Of a stretch of DNA of 64,000 nt, positions 25,383 through 34,685 are shown piece after piece. The notes beneath the pieces were generated by a model. It was not told the origin of the DNA and did not search any database. It saw nothing but the letters and a program-made list of their open reading frames with translations. Where the stretch lies: the NCBI RefSeq assembly GCF_001425325.1, contig NZ_LMEH01000001.1, positions 1,287,898 to 1,351,897 of the forward strand, read 5' to 3'. Each line of letters starts with the position of its first letter. The stretch's first letter is position 1. The stretch comes from Leifsonia sp. Root1293 (GTDB lineage Bacteria; Actinomycetota; Actinomycetes; Actinomycetales; Microbacteriaceae). The translations under genes were made by a program, and so were the position numbers.

Positions 25383-26189
25383 ATGGAGCGCGTGAGTTCC
25401 TACGCCGAGTCGCGCCCCCAGTGGACCCCGTTCTCGCGCTACCGCCACTCCCTCTGGCTGCTCACCCGCCGCGATCTGCGGGTGCGGTACTCCACGTCGG
25501 CCCTCGGCTACGTCTGGTCGATCCTCGATCCCCTGCTGATGTCGGCGATCTACTGGTTCGTCTTCACCGTCATCTTCGAGCGCAGCGTCGGTGCCGAGCC
25601 CTACATCGTCTTCCTTCTCACGGCGCTGCTCCCGTGGATGTGGTTCAACGGCACCATCTCAGATTCGACGCGTGCCTTCCTCCGCGAGGCGAAGCTCGTT
25701 CGCTCCACCACGATCCCCCGCACCATCTGGGTGAACCGCATCGTGCTCTCCAAGGGCATCGAGTTCGTGGCCTCGCTTCCGGTGCTGGCACTGTTCGCGA
25801 TCTTCTCGGGCGCTCAGGTCAACATCGACCTGATCTACTTCCCGCTCGCGATCCTTTTGCAGGCGGTGCTGACCGTGGGCATCGGGTTGATCGTGGCGCC
25901 CCTCGTGGTGTTCTTCCGAGACATCGAACGCGCGGTCAAGCTCATCCTGCGCCTGCTCTTCTACGCATCGCCGATCATCTACGGCACCACCGACCTGCCA
26001 GCCGACCTCCAGGTGTGGGCGGCCTTCAATCCGCTCTCCGGCATCTTCGGCCTCTACCGGGCCGGCTTCTTTCCGGATCAGCTCAACTGGTTCGACGTCG
26101 GCGTCTCCGCCCTCGTCTCCAGCGCGTTCCTCGTCGTCGGTCTCCTACTGTTCCGCCGTCTCGAGCGCTCCGTCCTGAAGGAGATCTGA
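25383..26189 (+). CDS. ABC-2 permease, TagG/Wzm-type polysaccharide exporter (268 aa)
   Basis: Six membrane segments with the ABC-2 pattern: LLTRRDLRVRYSTSALGYVWSILDPLLMS, VFTVIFER and FYASPIIYG-type segments. It exports lipid-linked teichoic acid or O-antigen-like polymer. ATG at 25383; a GTG three codons on is also possible. Its stop overlaps the ATPase start (TGATG). Confidence 0.9.
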   Translation: MERVSSYAESRPQWTPFSRYRHSLWLLTRRDLRVRYSTSALGYVWSILDPLLMSAIYWFVFTVIFERSVGAEPYIVFLLTALLPWMWFNGTISDSTRAFLREAKLVRSTTIPRTIWVNRIVLSKGIEFVASLPVLALFAIFSGAQVNIDLIYFPLAILLQAVLTVGIGLIVAPLVVFFRDIERAVKLILRLLFYASPIIYGTTDLPADLQVWAAFNPLSGIFGLYRAGFFPDQLNWFDVGVSALVSSAFLVVGLLLFRRLERSVLKEI

Positions 26190-26977
26190 TGAGCGACTCC
26201 GCCATCGACACCGGCTCCGGCGCCGCCCAGATCGACATCAGAGTGACGGATGCCGGCATCAGGTTCCGACGCAACAAGCGCGGCCGTCGCAACTTCAAAG
26301 ACCTCTTCGCCGGGCGTGCCCGCCGCAGCAGGCCGGGCGAGTTCTGGGCGCTGCGCAACCTGTCGATCGACGTGCACAAGGGCGAGGCCATCGGGGTTGT
26401 GGGGCGCAACGGCCAGGGCAAGTCCACGTTGTTGAAGCTCGTGGCAGGGGTCATGCTTCCCGATGAGGGAAGCGTGACCGTCCACGGTGGTGTCGCGCCG
26501 CTCATCGAGATCACCGGCGGCTTCGTCGACGACCTCACCGTGCGCGACAACATCCACCTCACCGCCGGTCTGCACGGCATGACGCGCAGCATGATCGAGG
26601 AGCGCTTCGACGACATCATCGAATTCGCCGACATCGGCGACTTCCTCGACACCCCCTACAAGCACCTCTCGAGCGGCATGAAGGTGCGCATCGCCTTCTC
26701 GGTCATCTCCCGCCTCGAGGAGCCGATCATCCTCGTCGACGAGGTTCTGGCCGTCGGCGACAAGGCGTTCCGCGAGAAGTGCTACGCCCGGATCGAGGAA
26801 CTCCTCGCCGGCGGACGCACCCTGTTCTTCGTGTCGCACAACGAGCGCGACCTGCGTCGGTTCTGCACCCGTGGCCTCTACCTCGACAAGGGCAAGCTCG
26901 TGCTCGACGGACCCATCGGCGACGTGCTCGACGCCTACAACGCGGACTACGGAACCCCCAAGCCCCCGAAGGCCTGA
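26189..26977 (+). CDS. ABC ATPase, TagH/Wzt-type polysaccharide exporter (262 aa)
   Basis: Walker A GRNGQGKST, the LSSGMKVRIAFS signature (SSGM is typical of TagH/Wzt), Walker B IILVDEVLAVGD and the H-loop VSHN. It has no Wzt C-terminal glycan-binding domain, so export is probably not O-antigen-cap dependent. It is coupled to the permease through a 1-bp overlap, forming the export pair for the glycopolymer locus. Confidence 0.92.
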   Translation: MSDSAIDTGSGAAQIDIRVTDAGIRFRRNKRGRRNFKDLFAGRARRSRPGEFWALRNLSIDVHKGEAIGVVGRNGQGKSTLLKLVAGVMLPDEGSVTVHGGVAPLIEITGGFVDDLTVRDNIHLTAGLHGMTRSMIEERFDDIIEFADIGDFLDTPYKHLSSGMKVRIAFSVISRLEEPIILVDEVLAVGDKAFREKCYARIEELLAGGRTLFFVSHNERDLRRFCTRGLYLDKGKLVLDGPIGDVLDAYNADYGTPKPPKA

Positions 26978-27005
26978 ACCCGCCCGCCGAGATCCCGCGG
27001 CCGGC

Positions 27006-27608
27006 TCAGACCAACGGATCGAGGCCGGCTTCGGCGCGCAGCTCCTGAGCCTCGTCGTCGAGACCGTCGAGCGGCTTGCCCGCGTCGCGTCGCGCCCGGA
27101 ACCGGCCGCTCAGGAAGGTGAGGTACTGCTCGGTCGGCGCGAGGCTCGCCGTGGATGCCCGCCGAGCTCCGATGGTGTTCCAGCGTTCGGCTCGAGCGAG
27201 GTCGCCGTTCAGCTCGAAGGTCTCCGCGATCATCAGCACGATGTGAAGGCCGGCATCCGGAGCCGCTCTCACCTCGTCGGCGAGGGCGACCGCACGATCG
27301 GCGTCGCCGCTCGCGAAGGCGAGGGAGATCAGCGTGGGACGCGCTCCGAACGGCTCGGCGGACGGGTGTGCCGCTGCAGTCTCGGCCAGTCGGCGGGCGT
27401 CGTCGAGGTCACCGGCCATCTCGAGGTGCTCGGCCCCGACGAGCAACAGGTGCGCCCGCGTGATGCCGTCGTCGACGTCGAAGGCGGCTTCATCCGTCGC
27501 CCAGGCCGTCACGGTCTCGGCGACCGCGCGATGCTGGTCAGGCGTCGCGACGGCACGGGGCGCGCGGCGCTCGAGGCCCTCGATGGATTCCCAGGTGATG
27601 AGCGTCAT
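27006..27608 (-). CDS. TPR-like hypothetical protein (200 aa)
   Basis: Helical repeats of about 35 residues with A-A/G-Y-like packing (HLEMAGDLDDARRLAETAAAH, LAFASGDADRAVALADE, TFELNGDLARAERWN) suggest three or four tetratricopeptide-like units. No catalytic motif is visible. It probably mediates protein interaction. It is convergent with the exporter ATPase and divergent from the next gene. Confidence 0.65.
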   Translation of the reverse strand: MTLITWESIEGLERRAPRAVATPDQHRAVAETVTAWATDEAAFDVDDGITRAHLLLVGAEHLEMAGDLDDARRLAETAAAHPSAEPFGARPTLISLAFASGDADRAVALADEVRAAPDAGLHIVLMIAETFELNGDLARAERWNTIGARRASTASLAPTEQYLTFLSGRFRARRDAGKPLDGLDDEAQELRAEAGLDPLV

Positions 27609-27687
27609 GTCTCGAATCTAGTGACACATCATGTGGCCGTGCGCAAGGAGGGGAATCCCCCAGCCTGCGGCAATAGGCTCGTCCCCT

Positions 27688-28632
27688 ATGGCACGCACAC
27701 CGAAGCCCATCGTCTCCTCCACCGGCGGCACACCCGTCGGCGGCGAGCTTCCGCCGCGGCTGCTCCGCACGATCGACTTCGGCCTCGGCGTGCAGCGACC
27801 GGTGGTGCTCGCCCACATCCGCAGCATCCGTCGACGGAATCCGGATGCCACCCCGGCTCAACTCGTGCGCATCCTCGAGCGTCGCTACATGGCCGCGACC
27901 ACGACCGGCGGCGCGGCCGTCGGTGCCACAGCCGTCATCCCGGGTATCGGCACCGGCATGACGATCGTCCTCTCGGGCGTCGAGACCGCCGGCTTCCTCG
28001 AGGCCACCGCCCTCTACGCGCAGTCCGTGGCGGAGGTGCACGGCATCGCCGTGTCCGATCCCGACCGGGCGCGTGCACTCATCATGACGATGATGCTCGG
28101 CTCGGAGGGCTCGAACCTCGTGCGACAGCTCGCCGGACAGGTGAACGGCACCGGAGCAGGGCGCAACGCTTACTGGGGCGAACTCGTCACGGCGAATCTC
28201 CCGCGTGCGCTCGTGGGGCCGTTGGCCGACAGACTCAAGTCGATGTTCCTCCGCCGGTTCGCCGTGGGTGCGGGGGCCAGCGTATTCACCAAGGCGATCC
28301 CCTTCGGCGTCGGTGCCGTGATCGGCGGTGTCGGCAACCGCATCGTTTCCGGGCGCGTCGTGCAGTCGTCGCGGCTGGCCTTCGGCATGGCCCCCGAGAG
28401 CCTCCCGCGCGAGCTGGAACCTCACGACATCGTGGTCACGGACTCGCGCGGCAACATCGCAACGCGCGCCATCGGCGGAGTGCACGGCGGTGTCTCGCGC
28501 GCGAGCAACGCGATCAATGGGCGGATGCGGGCCATCCGGCCCCGCCGCAAGAGCGCGACGGCGACGGATGCGGCACTCGAACCCGACCCGCTCGACGACC
28601 TGTTCGGCGAACCGGACTCAGACCCGCGCTGA
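27688..28632 (+). CDS. Conserved hypothetical protein with a Gly-rich hydrophobic core (314 aa)
   Basis: The segment TTGGAAVGATAVIPGIGTGMTIVLSG is a hydrophobic glycine-rich stretch recalling EcsC/DUF697-like membrane-associated proteins. A second hydrophobic region (AVGAGASVFTKAIPFGVGAVIGG) lies near residue 190. The ends are basic. The family assignment is tentative. ATG at 27688 follows the short leader TCCCCT. It has no operon partners. Confidence 0.6.
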   Translation: MARTPKPIVSSTGGTPVGGELPPRLLRTIDFGLGVQRPVVLAHIRSIRRRNPDATPAQLVRILERRYMAATTTGGAAVGATAVIPGIGTGMTIVLSGVETAGFLEATALYAQSVAEVHGIAVSDPDRARALIMTMMLGSEGSNLVRQLAGQVNGTGAGRNAYWGELVTANLPRALVGPLADRLKSMFLRRFAVGAGASVFTKAIPFGVGAVIGGVGNRIVSGRVVQSSRLAFGMAPESLPRELEPHDIVVTDSRGNIATRAIGGVHGGVSRASNAINGRMRAIRPRRKSATATDAALEPDPLDDLFGEPDSDPR

Positions 28633-28666
28633 GTCGGCGGAGCGCCAGCCGGAACGCCATCGCGGC

Positions 28667-29956
28667 CTACTGCCCGAGGATGCCCGGATCGTCGTCTTCG
28701 CCGACATCGTGTTCGTCGACCTCGCCATCGGCGGCGTGCAGTGCGGCATTGCGGTCCCACTCGTCCATGAGATGCTGCACGGCGGCGTGGAAGCGCGCGG
28801 TGGCCGCGCCGGGGGTCGCGTCGCCGAAGTAGCGTTCCACCCACACCCGCAGCCGCTCGCGTGCGTCGTCGCCGTGCGACAGCTCGTCGACGAACTCGAC
28901 GATGTTCGGGGCGTCCGCCGCCGTCAGCCACTCGCAGTCGGACAGGTAGCCGCCGGTGTCGATCTCCGCTGCTGGGTTCACCGGGCGGGTGATCATCAAC
29001 GGCTTGCCGGTCGCCAGACGGTCGTAGACCATGGCTGAGATGTCGACGACCGCTACATCGGCTGCCGCGAGCTGCCAGCCGAGGTCGGCACCCTGATCGA
29101 AGATGTGCTGCGCTGTCTGGTCTGACGCATTGGCCTGGGCGATCATCCGGATGATCTCCCGGTTGGCAGCCCCGTAGGCGTCATCGACGACTCCGGACCG
29201 CGGATGCGGTCGATAGATCACCCGGTGCCGCCCCGTGGCCAGCAGCGCGCGGACGAGTGCGACACCGTGCGTGGCGACGGATCCGTAGGCGGCAGCGGCC
29301 CGGTCGCCCTCCCATGTAGGCGCGTAGAGCACGACGTCACGGGCATCGGGCGTGTACGGCAGCTCGCCCGAGTAGTGGTCGGCCTGCGGACGCCCGATGG
29401 GCAGCGCCCGTTTCGCGAAGTCGTAGTCCCACAGCACCTTGTTCAACCGCGACAGGGCTGCGTCGCCGGCGACCAGCGCGTAGTCGTAGGCCTTGAACTG
29501 GTTCGTGGTCATGTACATCTTGTCGCTCTCACCATGGTTGATGAAAACGTGCCAGCGGCGCCCGTAGCGCATCATCTGGAAGTTCTTGGCGTTCTGGTTG
29601 ACGTAGAAGATGACGTGCAGGTCCTGCTCGTCGATCACCCGCTCCAGGTCGACGACTTTGCGCACGTAGGCCACCGGAACGGGCGCCTCGTCGAGCAGGA
29701 TCGACGCCGAACCCGATGCCCGGCTCAAGATCAGCACCGGCCAGGTCTTCGACAACTCGGCGAGCGGCTTGTACCACTGCCGCATCTGGTACAGGTTGAC
29801 CTTGCCGTCGGCGAAGTAGACCGCGATCTTGTAGCGGTGGGGCTCGAGCGGCGGCTTCGCGGCCAGCTTCTGACGCAGTTCCGCCTGGGCGCGGCGGTTG
29901 GCGAAGACACCCTTCACGTAACGCAAGCCCAGCTTCGCGTCCTTCATCACACCCAC
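28667..29956 (-). CDS. CDP-glycerol glycerophosphotransferase-like (TagF/TagB) protein (429 aa)
   Basis: VVLYAPTWEGDRAA, VIYRPHPRSGVVDDAYG and VVDISAMVYDRLATGKPLMI match the family that polymerises or primes glycerol-phosphate or other polyol-phosphate chains from CDP-activated donors. The donor may be the product of the 24541 nucleotidyltransferase. The peptide ends in an acidic tail. Starts at 29956 or three codons later are equally possible. It lies 54 bp downstream of a GT2 gene. Confidence 0.85.
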   Translation of the reverse strand: MGVMKDAKLGLRYVKGVFANRRAQAELRQKLAAKPPLEPHRYKIAVYFADGKVNLYQMRQWYKPLAELSKTWPVLILSRASGSASILLDEAPVPVAYVRKVVDLERVIDEQDLHVIFYVNQNAKNFQMMRYGRRWHVFINHGESDKMYMTTNQFKAYDYALVAGDAALSRLNKVLWDYDFAKRALPIGRPQADHYSGELPYTPDARDVVLYAPTWEGDRAAAAYGSVATHGVALVRALLATGRHRVIYRPHPRSGVVDDAYGAANREIIRMIAQANASDQTAQHIFDQGADLGWQLAAADVAVVDISAMVYDRLATGKPLMITRPVNPAAEIDTGGYLSDCEWLTAADAPNIVEFVDELSHGDDARERLRVWVERYFGDATPGAATARFHAAVQHLMDEWDRNAALHAADGEVDEHDVGEDDDPGILGQ

Positions 29957-30010
29957 GGTTCCAGCCTACGGGGTGAGGTGAACGAGGGTCGACGACGACG
30001 ACGGATGCCG

Positions 30011-30886
30011 TCAGATGACGGGCGGGCGGCCGGCGAGAGTCATGCGCCACACCGTGCGCCAGCGGAGGGGCCGCCGCTCGCCGGCATCCGTTCTCCAGCC
30101 CTCGCGCCAGCCGCCCCACCAGGCCCCGAGACCGTCGCGATTGCGCAGCGACCGCAGCACCTGCACGCCGGTCCAGGAGCCGACGTAGAGCGGGATGAAG
30201 ACGGCGGGCAGGTTGCGCCGGGCCAACCACACCCTGTTGCGGGCGTTCAGCCTGTAGTAGTAGCTGTGCCGCGTCGGGGTGATCACCGGGTGATTCGCCA
30301 CCAGGTCGCCGGCATACCAGGTGCGCTTGCCCTGGTCCCAGACCCGCCAGGCGAGCTCGATGCCCTCGTGGGCGTAGAAGAACGGCTCGGCCCATCCGCC
30401 CGTGGCGTCGAACACGGCGCGGGGAAGGATGATGGCGCCCTCCCAGACCGAGAAGACGTTGCTCGAGTGCTCGGCATCGCCCTTGCGGATGCGCGGGATC
30501 CACCGCTTCGGCGGCGTGGTTCCGCTCGGGTCGACGACCCGTGGCTGGATGAGCCCGATCGAGGGGTCGGCACGCAGCTTCGCCACCGCCGTCGCGAGGA
30601 AGCCGGGATCGGGCAGGCTCGCGTCGTCGTCGAGGAAGAACAGGAACTCGCCGTCGACTCGAGCGACACCGCGATTGCGGCCGGCTGGGATGCCGAGGTT
30701 CTCGGGCAGCGCGAGGGTCGCCACTCCGGCAGGCAGCCCCGTCGGTTCCCATCCGTTGCCGACGCAGACGATGTCGAGGCTGACCCCGGTCTGCTCCTGG
30801 AGCGAGCGGATGCCGCGGGCCAGGTCATCGGGACGCGTGCCCTGGGTGAGCACGACGACGCCGACGGTGGGATCAGGAGCGGACAC
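30011..30886 (-). CDS. Family 2 glycosyltransferase (291 aa)
   Basis: VGVVVLTQGTRPDDL, NLGIPAGRNRGVA and FLFFLDDDASLPDPGFL (DxD) are GT-A motifs of the rhamnosyl/galactofuranosyl-transferase type. The GWAEPFFYAHEGIELAWRVW acceptor-domain motif follows. It acts in the cytoplasm on a nucleotide sugar. The start overlaps the CDP-alcohol transferase stop by 14 bp. Confidence 0.9.
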   Translation of the reverse strand: MSAPDPTVGVVVLTQGTRPDDLARGIRSLQEQTGVSLDIVCVGNGWEPTGLPAGVATLALPENLGIPAGRNRGVARVDGEFLFFLDDDASLPDPGFLATAVAKLRADPSIGLIQPRVVDPSGTTPPKRWIPRIRKGDAEHSSNVFSVWEGAIILPRAVFDATGGWAEPFFYAHEGIELAWRVWDQGKRTWYAGDLVANHPVITPTRHSYYYRLNARNRVWLARRNLPAVFIPLYVGSWTGVQVLRSLRNRDGLGAWWGGWREGWRTDAGERRPLRWRTVWRMTLAGRPPVI

Positions 30887-31709
30887 GCTTGGAGGCCATG
30901 ATCGCGACGAAGTGGCCGATCAACGCGAGGAAGGCGAGCGGAACTAGCACGACGACCAGGATGCGGTCGACCTCCGGCTGCCCGACGAAGAGGCCGATCA
31001 CGGCCGCGACGAACGCGATCATGGTGAGCTCGACCGAGTGGTACAGCCTGTGGAACGGCACGAAGCGCGCTGCGCGGCGCAGGGTGGCGACCAGGCTGTG
31101 CGTCGGTGCGGACTCGCCGTGCGTGTCGGCGAGCTTCGTGAGCCCGGCGTTCGCACGCGCGACGTGCACCATGTCGTTCAACGCCTTGTTCAGGACGATG
31201 AGCAGGGCGAGCAGGGTGCCGAGCGTGGTCCAGAGGTAGTCCTCGGGAGTCTCGAAGGGCCAGGCGGCTGCACGGACGCCGAGGGCGATGGGGATGAGCG
31301 CCTCTGTGGAGTAGTGCCCCACCTTGTCGAGGAAGACGCCGGCCGGCGACGAGGTTCGGCGCCAGCGGGCCACTTCTCCGTCGCAGCAGTCGACGAGCAT
31401 CTGGAGTTGACCGAGCACGAGAGCCAGCAGTGCGCCCCAGATGCCGGGGATGAGGAGGGCTGCCGCCGTCGACCAGCCGACGAGGATCATGAGGCCGGTC
31501 ACGCCGTTGGCCGAGATGCGCGTCTTCAGCAGCATCCAGGTCAGGTAGGGCGAGAGGTCGCGCAGGTACAGCGACGCGGTCCAGTGCTCGGCGTTGCGAC
31601 GACCGCGCACCTCCGGCGGTTGCGCGACGGCGCGCAGCTCGGCGATCGACGACGGACGCGCCGGACGCTCGGGAGCCGCCGCCGACTCGTGTGGTGCCGC
31701 CAAGCTCAT
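30873..31709 (-). CDS. CDP-alcohol phosphatidyltransferase-family membrane enzyme (278 aa)
   Basis: DCCDGEVARWRRTSSPAGVF, followed by LDKVGH, is the CDP-alcohol phosphotransferase motif DxxDGxxAR...GxxxD, except that the fourth Asp is replaced by His. Six hydrophobic segments follow. The enzyme transfers a phospho-alcohol from a CDP donor to an acceptor. Together with the nucleotidyltransferase it suggests incorporation of a CDP-linked polyol or inositol into a lipid or glycan. It overlaps the GT2 on either side (14 bp and 4 bp). Confidence 0.87.
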   Translation of the reverse strand: MSLAAPHESAAAPERPARPSSIAELRAVAQPPEVRGRRNAEHWTASLYLRDLSPYLTWMLLKTRISANGVTGLMILVGWSTAAALLIPGIWGALLALVLGQLQMLVDCCDGEVARWRRTSSPAGVFLDKVGHYSTEALIPIALGVRAAAWPFETPEDYLWTTLGTLLALLIVLNKALNDMVHVARANAGLTKLADTHGESAPTHSLVATLRRAARFVPFHRLYHSVELTMIAFVAAVIGLFVGQPEVDRILVVVLVPLAFLALIGHFVAIMASKRVRS

Positions 31710-32761
31710 CTCCCCGTGTGCGCCGCGATGTTGCTGGTCAACGAGAGATAGCCCGGCAGGAAGCCGAGACCCCAGCAGAAGTGGATGCACGGCAAGACTA
31801 GGAGAAACCACAGGGACACGCGAATTCCGGCGCCCCTCGTCGAGAGGATGGTGGCCGCGATCACGAAGAGCGCGTACACGGCCGGCACGGCGAAGCCGAC
31901 CAGAAGCCACGGCGCGACGCCCACGAGAGCCTGGACGACACCGGCGAGGCCGAGGAGAACGCCGAGCGTGACTCCCACCACCATCACCGGAGGGATGAAG
32001 TAGCGCAGGCCGTTGTTGGCGGGGAACCGGCGCGCCAGTTCACCGCGCCACAGGCCGGTGGAGAACATCTGTCGGGCGAGGCGGGAGACGCTCGGCCGCG
32101 GGCGGTAGACCACCTTGAGGCGCGGGGTGAACCAGACGGTCTCCCCCGCCAGCCGCAGCCGACGATTGAGCTCCCAGTCCTGGCCGCGCTTGATGTTCTC
32201 GTCGAAGAGTCCGACGGCCTCGATGGCGTCGCGCCTGAAGCATCCGAGATACACGGTCTCGGCTGGCCCCTCGGCCCCGCCGACGTGGAACGACGAACCG
32301 CCCAGTCCGACCCTGGTCGTGTAGGCGAGCGCGACGGCCTTCTGGAACGGGCTGTGGCCGCGGGCGTCCATGATGCCGCCGACATTGGCGGCGCCGGTCG
32401 CGAGGATGGTCTCGACGGCGATGCGTGCGTAGTCCCTCGGCAGGCTGGAATGCGCGTCGACGCGGATGACGATCGGATGCCGGGAGGCACGGATCGCCGC
32501 GTTGAGGCCGGCCGGCGTCGAGCCGACCGGGTTGTCGATGACCCTGATGCGCGGGTCCTCGGCTGCCATGTCGGCCAACAGTTCGGTGGTGCCGTCGATG
32601 CTCGGGCCGAGGGCGATGGCCACCTCGAATGGGCCGGCGTAGTCCTGTTCGAGCAGGCTCTTCACTGCCGCCCGCACGTGCGTCACCTCGTTGAGCACGG
32701 GCATGACGTAGGAGACGCCAGGCAGCAGCTCTGCTGGGCCGCTGGGGGCGTTCTCTGTCAT
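31706..32761 (-). CDS. Family 2 glycosyltransferase with C-terminal membrane segments (351 aa)
   Basis: VSYVMPVLNEVTHVRAAV, DAHSSLPRDY and the LGCFRRDAIEAVGLFDE/WELNRRLRLAG region identify GT2. Residues 250-345 form three or four membrane helices. ATG at 32761 is used (GTG at 32770 is an alternative). It is the first gene of the leftward GT2, CDP-alcohol transferase, GT2, TagF-like run, with a 4-bp overlap to the next gene. Confidence 0.9.
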   Translation of the reverse strand: MTENAPSGPAELLPGVSYVMPVLNEVTHVRAAVKSLLEQDYAGPFEVAIALGPSIDGTTELLADMAAEDPRIRVIDNPVGSTPAGLNAAIRASRHPIVIRVDAHSSLPRDYARIAVETILATGAANVGGIMDARGHSPFQKAVALAYTTRVGLGGSSFHVGGAEGPAETVYLGCFRRDAIEAVGLFDENIKRGQDWELNRRLRLAGETVWFTPRLKVVYRPRPSVSRLARQMFSTGLWRGELARRFPANNGLRYFIPPVMVVGVTLGVLLGLAGVVQALVGVAPWLLVGFAVPAVYALFVIAATILSTRGAGIRVSLWFLLVLPCIHFCWGLGFLPGYLSLTSNIAAHTGR

Positions 32762-32829
32762 TGCATCCACTCGTCAGACGGTCGATTGAGCCTATCGCAG
32801 TGATTCTGGGAACTCCGCAGCCGGAGACC

Positions 32830-32866
32830 GACGAAGCCGCCGCACCCACGGTGCGGCGGCTTCGTC
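32830..32866 (-). terminator. 17-bp perfect hairpin downstream of htrA
   Basis: GACGAAGCCGCCGCACC and its exact complement flank a 3-base CAC loop, 14 bp past the htrA stop. It is very stable but has no T-run. It also insulates the glycopolymer operon from htrA. Confidence 0.75.
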
Positions 32867-32879
32867 TCGATCGAGTGGA

Positions 32880-34568
32880 TCAGCCTGCGGTGTAGTCGCC
32901 GAGGGTGACCGTGGCTGTCTTGGTCTTCCCGTCGCGAACGAAGCTCAGCTCGGCCTTCTCGCCGCCGGCCAGGTAGCGCACCTGGGCGGTCAGGTCGGTC
33001 GCGTTCGAGATCGGCACTCCGTTGAACTCGGTGACGATGTCGCCGGACTCGAGGCCGGCCTTCTCGGCTGCACCATCGGAGGAGACCTCCTTGATGAGGG
33101 CGCCGACGACACCGGCATCGGCGCTCGTCGCATCCTGCACGCTCGCTCCGAGCAGACCGTGCGAGGCCGTGCCCTCCTTGATGATCTCCTGAGCCACACG
33201 CTCGGCGAGGTTCGAGGGGACCGCGAAGCCGACGCCGATGCTGCCGGACTGGCTGCCCTCAGCAGTGGCTCCGGCGCTGGCGATGGCCACGTTCACGCCG
33301 ATCAGCTCACCCTTCGAGTTGAGCAGTGCACCGCCCGAGTTGCCCGGGTTGATGGCGGCATCCGTCTGGATGACGGGCAGGGAGATCGTCGACGTGGCCT
33401 GCGGCTGCGCCTGCGGCTGTCCGCTGCCGTCATCGGGCAGGTTCCAGAAGTTGAACGGGCTGTCGCCGCCCTGGCCGTTCTCGTCGTTGGGGTCCTGCTG
33501 GTCCTGCGTCGAGTCGTCGGGAGCGGCGGAGGACGCCACCTGGATGGACCGGTTGAGTGCGCTCACGATGCCGTTGGTGACGGTGCCGGCGAGGCCGAGA
33601 GGCGCGCCGATGGCGATCGCCGAGTCGCCGACGTTGAGCTTGCTGGAGTCGGCGAAGTCGAGGGGCGTCAGGTCCGACGCATCCGTCAGCTTGATGACGG
33701 CGAGGTCGGAGACCGGGTCGGTGCCGACGAGCTCGGCGGCGTAGAGGGTGCCGTCGGACATCTGCACCTGGATCTTGGTGTCGCTCGCACTGCCGTCGAG
33801 GGTGACGACGTGCGTGTTGGTGAGCACGTAGCCGTCCTTGGAGAGAATGATGCCCGAGCCGGTTCCGGCTCCGCTGTCGGACTGCACCGAGATGGTCACG
33901 ACGCTCGGCGACGCCTTGGCGGCGACGGCGGTGATCTCGTTGACCGAGTCGGTGTTGTTGACGACGACGTTCTGGGGCTCAGCCGAGGTCGACGACTGGG
34001 TCGTGTCGTCGTTGCTCGTCAGGACGGCTGCGACGCCGACTCCCGACGCTCCACCGATGAGGGCACCGGCGATGAGGGCCGCGACGATCGGGAGCGTCGC
34101 GCGACGCTTGGTCGCGGTTGCGGCCGGTCCGCCGGCGGCTCCGCCGTTGCCTCCGGATGCTGCAGGCGTCCCGAGGTAGGGCTGCGTGGGCTGGGTCTGC
34201 TGGGCGTACGGCTGCGGGGCGGTGCCCGGCGCGTAGACGGTGGCCGCCGGGGCTGCCGGCTGTCCGAACGCTCCAGTGGCCTGGGGGTGCGCACCCGGGT
34301 GAGACGCCGCAGCGGGGGCCGCGGGTGCCGGAGTGGCGGGGGCTGCCGCAGCGGGCGGGGTCACGGCGACCGCGGGGGCGGCCGGTGCGACGGGGCTGGT
34401 GGTGGCATCCGGAGTCGTGGGCTCGGAAACGACGGGAGCGGTGTGCTCGACAGTCGGCTCGATGACCTCGGTGGGTCCGGTGGGCGTCGTCGCCTCAGGG
34501 GAAGTCTGCTCGGGGGCGTTCGTAGCGACTTGCTCCGCTGCGCCGTCCGGGGTGTTGCTCTCGGTCAT
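32880..34568 (-). CDS. HtrA/DegP-like serine protease with PDZ domain (562 aa)
   Basis: A Pro/Ala/Thr-rich cytoplasmic N-terminus (1-155), one membrane helix (157-184) and a trypsin-like protease with H253 (LTNTHVV), D288 (PVSDLAV) and S411 (PGNSGGALL), followed by a PDZ domain (about 465-555). A Gln/Asp-rich loop sits between D288 and S411. It probably degrades or chaperones damaged proteins on the outer face of the membrane. ATG at 34568 is preferred because a GGAG lies upstream and there is no N-terminal signal to favour 34583. Confidence 0.93.
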   Translation of the reverse strand: MTESNTPDGAAEQVATNAPEQTSPEATTPTGPTEVIEPTVEHTAPVVSEPTTPDATTSPVAPAAPAVAVTPPAAAAPATPAPAAPAAASHPGAHPQATGAFGQPAAPAATVYAPGTAPQPYAQQTQPTQPYLGTPAASGGNGGAAGGPAATATKRRATLPIVAALIAGALIGGASGVGVAAVLTSNDDTTQSSTSAEPQNVVVNNTDSVNEITAVAAKASPSVVTISVQSDSGAGTGSGIILSKDGYVLTNTHVVTLDGSASDTKIQVQMSDGTLYAAELVGTDPVSDLAVIKLTDASDLTPLDFADSSKLNVGDSAIAIGAPLGLAGTVTNGIVSALNRSIQVASSAAPDDSTQDQQDPNDENGQGGDSPFNFWNLPDDGSGQPQAQPQATSTISLPVIQTDAAINPGNSGGALLNSKGELIGVNVAIASAGATAEGSQSGSIGVGFAVPSNLAERVAQEIIKEGTASHGLLGASVQDATSADAGVVGALIKEVSSDGAAEKAGLESGDIVTEFNGVPISNATDLTAQVRYLAGGEKAELSFVRDGKTKTATVTLGDYTAG

Positions 34569-34685
34569 GGTTGCTCCTTCCAAGCGATATCAGCTTGTCG
34601 CCCGTAGCTGTGCGTAGGATTCACAGACGCTGTGAGCAGACTTGCCCGCGCATAAGAGTTCCCTATGACGCACGGCCTCTCGTCG

